Below are positions 1 to 5,148 of a DNA stretch of 5,598 bases, one piece after another. How positions within the stretch are numbered: the stretch's first letter is position 1; the number at the start of each line of letters is the position of its first letter. The translations under genes and the position numbers were made by a program. The notes beneath the pieces were generated by a model. That model was not told the origin of the DNA. It made no database searches and worked only from the letters and a program-made list of their open reading frames with translations. The DNA lies in the NCBI GenBank assembly GCA_039714855.1, contig JBDLIL010000057.1:1-5598 (forward strand). Direction: 5' to 3'. The stretch comes from JBDLIL01 sp039714855. GTDB taxonomy: Bacteria > Patescibacteriota > Microgenomatia > UBA1400 > PJMF01.

Positions 1-156
1 ACAAACAACCCTGCTCCAGCTGCTGGAAGTGGCTTAAACGACGCCCAAGGAGCCATCAACAACACCGTTCAAGAGTTGGGAGCCAATACCCCCACTCCAA
101 CAGCGCCAAACAAACCAACAACAAGCGACACAACCCCCCCTCTCCCCGAGATTTAG
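1..156 (+). CDS. C-terminal tail of an unidentified protein (5' end outside window)
   Basis: Reading frame 1 is open from the first base to a TAG stop at 154-156, giving the last 51 residues of a protein. The visible part is low in complexity: an Ala/Gly/Asn segment (PAPAAGSGLNDAQGAINN) followed by a Pro/Thr-rich tail that ends PPLPEI. There is no membrane segment, no catalytic motif and no charged helix, so it looks like a flexible, possibly exported or surface-exposed C-terminal extension. Codon use resembles the next gene, with many C-ending codons, which supports a real coding frame. It lies 83 nt upstream of the VirB4-like gene on the same strand. In type IV secretion clusters the gene before virB4 often encodes a small membrane component (PrgI/VirB3-like) or a VirB6-like protein, so this could be one of those. 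That identity is inference from context only; the residues shown cannot decide it. Confidence 0.6.
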   Translation, partial: TNNPAPAAGSGLNDAQGAINNTVQELGANTPTPTAPNKPTTSDTTPPLPEI

Positions 157-171
157 ATTTTAAAACAAGCT

Positions 172-194
172 CCCGCCCTTCAAAAAAGGGCGGG
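172..194 (+). terminator. GC-rich stem-loop after the upstream gene (possible terminator without a U-tract)
   Basis: CCCGCCCTT (172-180) pairs perfectly with AAGGGCGGG (186-194) around the 5-nt loop CAAAA. This 9-bp stem is very GC-rich for such AT-rich DNA. It starts 16 nt after the upstream stop codon and ends before the virB4 promoter, which is where a transcription end or mRNA 3'-stabilising hairpin would sit. The stem is followed by AATGCTGC, not a T-run, so it is not a classical intrinsic terminator on the plus strand. On the minus strand it is followed by a moderately T-rich stretch, but no minus-strand gene is visible that would need it. Confidence 0.4.
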
Positions 195-202
195 GAATGC
201 TG

Positions 203-232
203 CTAACACTGCAATAAAAATTCGTTTACAAT
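203..232 (+). promoter_or_regulatory. Putative promoter of the virB4-like gene, giving a near-leaderless mRNA
   Basis: TACAAT at 227-232 differs from the -10 consensus in one position. A weak -35 candidate, CTAACA at 203-208, matches TTGACA in 4 of 6 positions with an 18-nt spacer. With normal spacing, transcription would begin near 239, one base before the ATG at 240. The bases before the ATG (TTGAGCTA) hold no convincing Shine-Dalgarno motif. The GC-rich stem-loop just upstream would separate this unit from the preceding gene. The weak -35 is the main doubt. Confidence 0.45.
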
Positions 233-239
233 TGAGCTA

Positions 240-2201
240 ATGCCTAACTTTTCTTTGCCCTTACCATTTTTGAAAAAAAAAGAACCTCAAAAAGAACCCC
301 TCGATCGAACACAAGAACAAATTCAACAGTTTTCCAGAGGACTGGTTAGCACTCAAGATATTATTGCTCCCGAAGCCATCGAAGTCGACTTCACTTACCA
401 AAAAATTAACTCCACTTACACCAGAACGTTTTTTGTAGCCGGCTATCCCCGCACTGTTCCAGCCAACTGGTTATCTCCCCTTATTAACTACCCCCAACAA
501 ATGAATATATCAATGTTTGTTTATCCTGTAGATTCAAAAGAGATTTTAGACAATTTAAAACGCAAAATTACCGAAATGGAAGCTGAGATTACCTCTGATA
601 TCCGCCAAGGAAAAATTAGTAATATTAATACCGAGGTAAAACTAGAAGACGCCAGAGCTATCAGAGAGCAGTTGGCCAAAGGAGCCGAACACTTCTTTCA
701 ATTTGGGCTTTATGTAACCCTGCACGCCAACAGCAAAGAGGCCCTAGACAAAGACACCAAGAATCTACAATCAACCCTAGGAGCTCTTCTAATTGTCTCA
801 AAAAAAACCACCTTGCAAATGGATGAAGGATTTAAAACCACCCTACCTATGGGGGCAGACAAACTCCTAATTACAAGGAACATGGATACCACCTCACTAG
901 CAACCACCTTTCCATTCACCTCGTCAGAACTAACTATGGAAACTGGTGTTGTTTATGGCATTAATGAACACAATGACTCGCTCGTTATTTTTGACAGATT
1001 TAAGATGCCTAATGCCAATATGACCATATTTGCTCAATCGGGAGCAGGAAAGTCTTATACTGTTAAGCTTGAGATAATTCGCCAACTCATGTTCGAAGCT
1101 GAGGTTTTAGTACTAGATCCAGAACAAGAGTATGAAAACCTAGCAAAGTCAGTGGGAGGAGAATACATAAACTTTACATTTTCATCAGAAGTAAAAATAA
1201 ATCCCTTCGACTTAGCAGCTCTTTTTGAAGAGGGAGAAAATGAATTGGGTAGAAAAATCATGTCCTTGCACGGATTACTTAAAGTGATGTTGGGAGAAAT
1301 GAACTCAGAACAAGAGGCATTGTTGGATAGAGCTCTTGTAGCAGCCTACAAATCAAAAGGCATTACTCCAGACTCAGCCACACAACAAAATACCCCCCCA
1401 CTAATGGAAGATCTTTACAAATCTCTCATTGGAATGGAGCACGAAGAAGCCAATGACTTGGCCGCAAGACTTGAAAAGTTTATCACGGGGTCATTTCGGG
1501 GAATTTTTGATCAACAGTCTAATTTTGACATCACCAATCAACTCACAGTTTTTAGTGTCAAAGAAATGGAAGATGAGCTTAGGCCGATCGCTATGTATAT
1601 CATACTCGACTTTATTTGGACTAAAATCCGCAAAAAAATGAAAAAGAGGCTTCTTATAATCGATGAAGCTTGGTATTTTATGAAATATCCTGACAGCGCT
1701 GCTTTTATCTACGGATTGGTAAAAAGAGCAAGAAAATACTACCTAGGAATCACTACCATTACTCAAGATGTTGAAGATTTTTTAAACAATGACTTTGGTA
1801 AAGCCATAGTTAGCAACTCCGCCATCCAATTTTTAATGAAGCAATCTAGCTCTTCTGTGCCGATTCTCTCTGAAACATTTGGTCTTTCTGAGGGAGAACA
1901 GAGACTACTGGTTAGCTCAGATGTAGGAGAAGGAATATTTTTTGCTGGCAGAAACCATGTGGCGCTAAGAGTTGTTGCTAGCGACAAAGAGCATGCTGTG
2001 ATCACTACCAATCCAGAAGAACTACTGGCACAAAAAAAAGCTGTCGATGTAAAATCAAATTCCACTCTCCCCAAGCCCGCCTCTATGAACAACGATGATA
2101 AGAACGAAAAAACAAAGCATAATAAGACTATTTCTAGCAACAAAATAAAGGGCAAGCACAGCATTGATGAATACTCTCCGCCTCCTGGACCCCTGGTTTA
2201 A
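240..2201 (+). CDS. virB4: VirB4/TraC-family type IV secretion (conjugation/pilus) ATPase
   Basis: This 653-residue protein is a VirB4-type ATPase, the cytoplasmic motor at the inner-membrane base of type IV secretion, conjugation or pilus machines. Residues 1 to about 230 match the family's N-terminal region in layout; no transmembrane helix is evident. The motor domain spans about 235-590. It shows Walker A AQSGAGKS (265-272, Lys271), the DPEQEY motif (293-298), Walker B LLIIDEAW (471-478, Asp475-Glu476) and the TQD segment around Gln509, followed by the family's typical C-terminal strands (GEGIFFAGRNHVALRVVAS). All nucleotide-handling residues are present, so it should be active. About 60 residues after Asn591 form a hydrophilic Lys/Asn/Ser-rich tail ending PPPGPLV. 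The ATG at 240 is chosen because a -10-like box sits 7 nt upstream. It is a separate unit from dnaA, 100 nt downstream. Whether the machine exports DNA or protein, imports DNA or builds a pilus cannot be told here. Confidence 0.9.
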   Translation: MPNFSLPLPFLKKKEPQKEPLDRTQEQIQQFSRGLVSTQDIIAPEAIEVDFTYQKINSTYTRTFFVAGYPRTVPANWLSPLINYPQQMNISMFVYPVDSKEILDNLKRKITEMEAEITSDIRQGKISNINTEVKLEDARAIREQLAKGAEHFFQFGLYVTLHANSKEALDKDTKNLQSTLGALLIVSKKTTLQMDEGFKTTLPMGADKLLITRNMDTTSLATTFPFTSSELTMETGVVYGINEHNDSLVIFDRFKMPNANMTIFAQSGAGKSYTVKLEIIRQLMFEAEVLVLDPEQEYENLAKSVGGEYINFTFSSEVKINPFDLAALFEEGENELGRKIMSLHGLLKVMLGEMNSEQEALLDRALVAAYKSKGITPDSATQQNTPPLMEDLYKSLIGMEHEEANDLAARLEKFITGSFRGIFDQQSNFDITNQLTVFSVKEMEDELRPIAMYIILDFIWTKIRKKMKKRLLIIDEAWYFMKYPDSAAFIYGLVKRARKYYLGITTITQDVEDFLNNDFGKAIVSNSAIQFLMKQSSSSVPILSETFGLSEGEQRLLVSSDVGEGIFFAGRNHVALRVVASDKEHAVITTNPEELLAQKKAVDVKSNSTLPKPASMNNDDKNEKTKHNKTISSNKIKGKHSIDEYSPPPGPLV

Positions 2202-2219
2202 AAAAACTCCTGCTTGCAG

Positions 2220-2228
2220 TTTTCCACA
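2220..2228 (+). promoter_or_regulatory. DnaA-box-like site upstream of dnaA
   Basis: TTTTCCACA differs from the consensus TTATCCACA at one position. The same sequence, extended to the 11-mer AGTTTTCCACA, recurs just after the dnaA stop codon, so dnaA is flanked by identical sites. It lies 19 nt after the virB4 stop and about 57 nt upstream of the dnaA -10 box. That position fits autoregulation of dnaA or the upstream half of a bipartite origin. A weaker inverted candidate (7 of 9, minus strand) is at 2234-2242. One 8-of-9 match alone could be chance; the repetition is the stronger argument. Confidence 0.5.
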
Positions 2229-2284
2229 TTGTTTGTATATAACTTAGACGATTGGTAAAACCTTCTCCAGCCCATTTTGTTTTT

Positions 2285-2290
2285 TATAAT
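2285..2290 (+). promoter_or_regulatory. Putative dnaA promoter -10 box
   Basis: TATAAT at 2285-2290 is a perfect -10 hexamer. Transcription would begin near 2297, leaving a leader of about 5 nt before the ATG at 2302. No Shine-Dalgarno motif is present (AAGTAGCACCT precedes the ATG). The -35 region is poor: TTCTCC at 2263-2268 matches only 3 of 6 positions with a 16-nt spacer. The better-looking TTGGTA at 2252-2257 is too distant (27 nt). Confidence 0.55.
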
Positions 2291-2301
2291 AAGTAGCACC
2301 T

Positions 2302-3753
2302 ATGATTCAAGCTCATAATCCTAAATCTGTGTGGAGTCAGGCTTGCGGACACCTAAAAATCAAGCTTAGTCCTGCCGTATACAACACTTGGATAATTTCC
2401 AACCCTCTAACTAAAATAGAATCCAATAATGATGTTTTTTTATGCACTATTACTAGTCCCACTGCTTTTCACAGCATTAATATTAAAAAAAACCTCAGTT
2501 CCCAAATTAAAGAATCTATCGAACTAGCAATAGGAAAAAAAATCAATCTTGCTTTTGAGGTTGGTAGTCCCTCGAAACAAAATCGGGAAAAAACAACCAA
2601 TAATAAAGCAAGCAGAGAGGTTAAAAAAACAACAACTGAGACCGGAGAAAACTCCAGCCTATTCTCTCAACAAGTGTTATCCATATCTCAAGAACAACAA
2701 CAAAAATTTCAAGCTCAAAAAGCAGGCCTGAGGAAAGACTACAGTTTTGAATCTTTTGCTGTCTCTAGTACCAATGAAATGGCTCATGCTGCTGCCATTG
2801 CTGTTTCAAGACAACCTGGATCTGCTTATAACCCTCTGTTTTTATACGGAGGAGTAGGAGTTGGAAAAACCCACTTAATGCACGCCATCGGTAATAACAT
2901 TATCAACAACTCCCCTCAATCAAAAATCATCTATACTACCAGTGAAACCTTCACTAACGAAATAGTGAGCGCTATTCAAACTAAAAAAGCTCTTCACTTC
3001 AAACACAAATATAGATCTACTGACGTCCTTCTCATTGATGATATTCAGTTTATTGCCGGAAAAAACACAGTGCAGGAGGAATTTTTTCACACCTTCAATT
3101 CCTTAATTGGTCGAAGTGCTCAAATAATCTTAACCTCAGACAGACCTCCTCATGAGATTTCTCTATTGGAAGATAGACTTAGGTCTAGGTTTGAGGCAGG
3201 ATTAATGATTGACATCCAGCAACCCACTTTTGAATTGAGAACAGCCATCTTATTAACAAAAGCCAAGGCTCACAACATCTTCATTCCCATGGAGCTAGCG
3301 CAATTCATTGCTTCAAAGGTTGAAAGTGCTAGAAAAATTGAAGGTGTAGTAAAAAGTATAAAATCAGAAGTGGAATTAAAAAAAGCAGTAATGAATCAAG
3401 AATTAGTCAAAAAACTTATTTCTGGAGAAATTAATCATGGAGAACACGAGAGACTTAGAGTAAGACCTCAGGAAGTAATAAAAACTGTCTCTGATCATTT
3501 TCACATAAAACAAATAACTATTAAAGGTAAAAGTCGAGTAAAATCCATAGTTAGAGCTCGTCACGTAGCCATGTTTCTAATGAAATCCAAACTAAAAATG
3601 TCCTATACAGAAATAGGTAGGTGCTTCTCCGGCAGAGATCATACTACTTCCATGCATGCTGTAGGAAAAATTAAAAAAAACATCAATAATGATGATCAGT
3701 TGAGACAAGATATATCTGCCATATCAGTCTCTTTAAACTCTTTGTCACGATAG
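2302..3753 (+). CDS. dnaA: Chromosomal replication initiator protein DnaA
   Basis: DnaA binds DnaA boxes, forms an ATP-dependent filament at oriC and melts it for helicase loading. The 483 residues carry all four domains. Domain I (about 1-85) has the conserved Trp11 and the YNTW segment at 27-30. Domain II (about 90-140) is a polar Lys/Thr/Gln-rich linker. The AAA+ domain begins at DYSFESF (146-152). It has Walker A GGVGVGKTH (183-191, Lys189), Walker B LLIDDIQ (Asp246-Asp247), sensor I LTSDRPP (277-283), the arginine-finger box LEDRLRSRFEAGL (289-301, Arg296) and sensor II ARKIEG (Arg344). Domain IV ends with the DNA-binding signature GRDHTTSMHA (444-453). That signature has Ser450 where Val is usual, and sensor II reads RKIEG rather than RELEG; both are mild deviations. 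The ATG at 2302 gives a normal N-terminus and lies 11 nt after a perfect -10 box. Identical DnaA-box-like sites flank the gene, suggesting autoregulation. Confidence 0.98.
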   Translation: MIQAHNPKSVWSQACGHLKIKLSPAVYNTWIISNPLTKIESNNDVFLCTITSPTAFHSINIKKNLSSQIKESIELAIGKKINLAFEVGSPSKQNREKTTNNKASREVKKTTTETGENSSLFSQQVLSISQEQQQKFQAQKAGLRKDYSFESFAVSSTNEMAHAAAIAVSRQPGSAYNPLFLYGGVGVGKTHLMHAIGNNIINNSPQSKIIYTTSETFTNEIVSAIQTKKALHFKHKYRSTDVLLIDDIQFIAGKNTVQEEFFHTFNSLIGRSAQIILTSDRPPHEISLLEDRLRSRFEAGLMIDIQQPTFELRTAILLTKAKAHNIFIPMELAQFIASKVESARKIEGVVKSIKSEVELKKAVMNQELVKKLISGEINHGEHERLRVRPQEVIKTVSDHFHIKQITIKGKSRVKSIVRARHVAMFLMKSKLKMSYTEIGRCFSGRDHTTSMHAVGKIKKNINNDDQLRQDISAISVSLNSLSR

Positions 3754-3786
3754 TTTTCCACAAAAGTGAATAAATATGTTGAAAAC
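3753..3786 (+). repeat. Inverted pair of DnaA-box-like sites directly after dnaA
   Basis: GTTTTCCACA (3753-3762) and TGTTGAAAAC (3777-3786) form an inverted repeat with 9 of 10 positions matching and a 14-nt spacer. The first arm contains TTTTCCACA (3754-3762), 8 of 9 to the DnaA box. The second, read on the minus strand, is TTTTCAACA (7 of 9). The first arm begins at the last base of the dnaA TAG stop. Oppositely oriented boxes suggest cooperative DnaA binding. An RNA hairpin ending dnaA transcription is less likely, because the stem is AT-rich, the loop long and no T-run follows. Confidence 0.5.
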
Positions 3787-3837
3787 TCGGTTAAAAAATA
3801 CTGTATATTTTTCTAAAAAAGTTAATAAATAAAATTC

Positions 3838-3877
3838 TTTTAAACAAAAACTTATTTTTACACAGGTTTTTAAACAA
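3838..3877 (+). repeat. Direct repeat TTTTAAACAA inside the origin gap
   Basis: TTTTAAACAA occurs at 3838-3847 and again at 3868-3877, 30 bp apart, close to three helical turns, so both copies would face the same side of the DNA. The 7-of-9 DnaA-box-like site TTTTACACA (3856-3864) lies between them. In DNA this AT-rich a 10-mer repeat may be chance. If functional it could be a binding site for an origin-associated protein. Confidence 0.3.
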
Positions 3878-3937
3878 GTTTTTACTTAACTTATTCAGTG
3901 TTTTTTTAGACTACTTTATTGATATTTGTTAAATATT

Positions 3938-3975
3938 TTTTCCACTTATCCTCGCCCCTATTACTACTAATACTA
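3938..3975 (+). promoter_or_regulatory. DnaA-box / GC patch / DnaA-trio-like origin unwinding element
   Basis: Two box-like 9-mers adjoin, sharing one base: TTTTCCACT (3938-3946) and TTATCCTCG (3946-3954), each 7 of 9 to consensus. A GC-rich patch CTCGCCCC (3951-3958) follows. Then come six triplets, CTA TTA CTA CTA ATA CTA (3958-3975), and an AT-only stretch. In Bacillus subtilis the basal unwinding system has DnaA boxes followed by DnaA-trios, read as 3'-GAT/AAT-5' on the complementary strand, where DnaA engages single-stranded DNA. Five of the six triplets here fit that pattern exactly. The order and polarity match; the boxes themselves are weak. Confidence 0.6.
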
Positions 3976-3982
3976 AGAATTA

Positions 3983-3998
3983 TATAAAGCTTTATAAT
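3983..3998 (+). promoter_or_regulatory. dnaN promoter -10 overlapping an AT palindrome at the origin edge
   Basis: TATAAT at 3993-3998 is a perfect -10 box. Transcription would begin near 4005, one base before the dnaN ATG at 4006, with no Shine-Dalgarno motif in between. The hexamer overlaps the perfect 14-bp palindrome TATAAAGCTTTATA (3983-3996). No good -35 is found at 16-18 nt spacing. The site lies directly after the DnaA-trio-like array, in the DNA expected to melt during initiation, so initiation and dnaN transcription could influence each other. Confidence 0.55.
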
Positions 3999-4005
3999 AA
4001 ATAAT

Positions 4006-5127
4006 ATGAAATGCACCATTCTTCAAGAATTACTTTCTAGTGCTTTAAAAGTTGGTCGTTTGGCTGTAAGTGGTCGTAGTCAGTTACCTATTCTTTCTAC
4101 TGTTTTAGTTAGAGTAAATAGTGGAAAAATAACTCTTTCTACCACTGATTTATACATGGGTGTTCGTTCAACTTTGACTTGTAGCAGTGAAGAAGACGGG
4201 CTTATTGCGGCACCAGCTCAACCTTTTTATGAGTTAATTAATAGTTTGCCTCCAGGCAAAATAGATATTGAGCTAAAAGATACTACTTTATATTTAACCT
4301 CAAAAAATAATAGTTCTCAAATTCAAGTGATGCAAGCCGATGACTTTCCTCCATTTCCAGAAATGAAAGGGGAAAAAATTGAGTTAAAAAGAAAAGATTT
4401 TGAAAGAGTTATAGATTGTGTACCTTTTGCTGCATCAAGGGACGAGACAAGACCAGCTTTAACAGCTGTTTTATTTCAATTATCTAAAGAATCTCAGGTA
4501 GTAGCTACAGATGGATTTAGACTTTCAGTATTAAATCTTCAAAATTCTTATCCTGAGCAAGATATTATGGTTCCAGCTAAAGCACTGCAAGAGGTGTATA
4601 AAGTTATTTCTGATAAGTCTGAAGAGAATATTCAATTTCAACTTTCATTACAGTTAAAACAAGTTTTTTTTGTACTGGGTGAATATGAGATTTTTATTCG
4701 TCTTATAGATGCCGAATATCCTCCATATGAGAAAATTATTCCCAGAAAATTTTCTTTTATAGCTCAGATAGATGTTGTAGAATTTCAAAAATTAATTAAG
4801 AGGGCTTGTATTTTTGCCAAGGATTCTTCTTATGTTGTATTACTTAAATTTGATAAAAGTAGTTTGGTCGTTGAAGCTGCTTCTACATCATTAGGAAAGC
4901 AGGAAGGAAGTATGTCTATTACTTCTATTCAGGGTGAAAAAGGAGAGATAGCTTTTAATGCTCAGTATCTATTAGACTATTTAAATAATTTAAGAACTAA
5001 TTCTACTGATAAGCAGAGAAAAAAAATAATATTTTCTATGAATGATGAGTTACAACCAGCTCAATTTCAATCAAAAGAAGGAGATGATTTTGTTTACATT
5101 ATTATGCCATTTAGACTACAGAAATAA
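4006..5127 (+). CDS. dnaN: DNA polymerase III beta subunit (sliding clamp)
   Basis: DnaN dimerises into a ring around DNA, tethers the replicative polymerase and is the docking site for many repair proteins. The 373 residues are a normal length for the three-domain clamp. Family landmarks are the N-terminal segment with GRSQLPILSTVL, the RPALTAVLF strand (149-157), the TDGFRLS motif (168-174) that forms part of the peptide-binding cleft, and the C-terminal MPFRL (367-371) that completes the cleft. The ATG at 4006 fits the family start and follows a perfect -10 box by 7 nt. It is separated from dnaA by the origin gap, so it probably has its own promoter. Plus-strand base use differs from dnaA, with more G than C and many T-ending codons, as expected for a leading-strand gene on the other side of the origin. 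The last 20 bases of the gene overlap none of the next gene, rpmH, which starts 21 nt later. Confidence 0.98.
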   Translation: MKCTILQELLSSALKVGRLAVSGRSQLPILSTVLVRVNSGKITLSTTDLYMGVRSTLTCSSEEDGLIAAPAQPFYELINSLPPGKIDIELKDTTLYLTSKNNSSQIQVMQADDFPPFPEMKGEKIELKRKDFERVIDCVPFAASRDETRPALTAVLFQLSKESQVVATDGFRLSVLNLQNSYPEQDIMVPAKALQEVYKVISDKSEENIQFQLSLQLKQVFFVLGEYEIFIRLIDAEYPPYEKIIPRKFSFIAQIDVVEFQKLIKRACIFAKDSSYVVLLKFDKSSLVVEAASTSLGKQEGSMSITSIQGEKGEIAFNAQYLLDYLNNLRTNSTDKQRKKIIFSMNDELQPAQFQSKEGDDFVYIIMPFRLQK

Positions 5128-5130
5128 ATC

Positions 5131-5139
5131 TGATATAAT
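5131..5139 (+). promoter_or_regulatory. Extended -10 promoter for rpmH-rnpA
   Basis: TGATATAAT (5131-5139) is a full extended -10 element: TG, one base, then a perfect TATAAT hexamer at 5134-5139. It sits in the 21-nt gap between dnaN and rpmH. Transcription would begin near 5146, leaving about 3 nt before the rpmH ATG at 5149. An extended -10 can act without a good -35, and none is obvious inside the end of dnaN. rpmH and rnpA could therefore be transcribed independently of dnaN. Confidence 0.55.
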
Positions 5140-5148
5140 TCACAACCT

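Larger units (their letters stand above)
3754..4005 (+). other. Probable chromosomal replication origin (oriC) in the dnaA-dnaN gap
   Basis: This 252-nt gap is the longest non-coding stretch in the window and is extremely AT-rich. No ORF or RNA gene is seen in it. Its contents in order: an inverted pair of DnaA-box-like sites (3753-3786), an AT-rich middle with a 10-bp direct repeat, a 7-of-9 box TTTTACACA (3856-3864), two adjoining box-like sites (3938-3954), a short GC-rich patch, a DnaA-trio-like array (3958-3975), and an AT-rich end that also holds the dnaN promoter. Location between dnaA and dnaN, box content and a change of strand composition across the gap all support an origin. Most boxes deviate from consensus, so the exact protein-binding sites are uncertain. 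Confidence 0.8.

Noticed and set aside
1763..2164. 133-codon minus-strand open frame opposite the end of virB4
   Set aside because: It lies entirely within the conserved virB4 coding region, shows no recognisable family and has no promoter or ribosome-binding signal. It is a shadow of the real gene.
2210..2223. CTGCTTGCAG followed by TTTT, a possible terminator for virB4
   Set aside because: The stem is only 4 bp with a 2-nt loop (or 3 bp with 4 nt), too weak to terminate. The T-run is better explained as part of the DnaA-box-like TTTTCCACA.
2677..2685. TTATCCATA inside dnaA, 8 of 9 to the DnaA box
   Set aside because: About one 8-of-9 match is expected by chance in a window this size, and this one lies in coding sequence without neighbouring boxes.
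3793..3812. A-rich/T-rich imperfect inverted repeat after dnaA, a possible intrinsic terminator
   Set aside because: The pairing is almost all A:T around ACTGT with one mismatch, so the RNA hairpin would be unstable. Such symmetry is expected in this AT-rich origin DNA.
3754..4005. CRISPR array, tRNA or riboswitch in the only long non-coding gap
   Set aside because: There are no regularly spaced long repeats, no cloverleaf or conserved tRNA arms, and no GC-containing aptamer-like structure. The content fits an origin.
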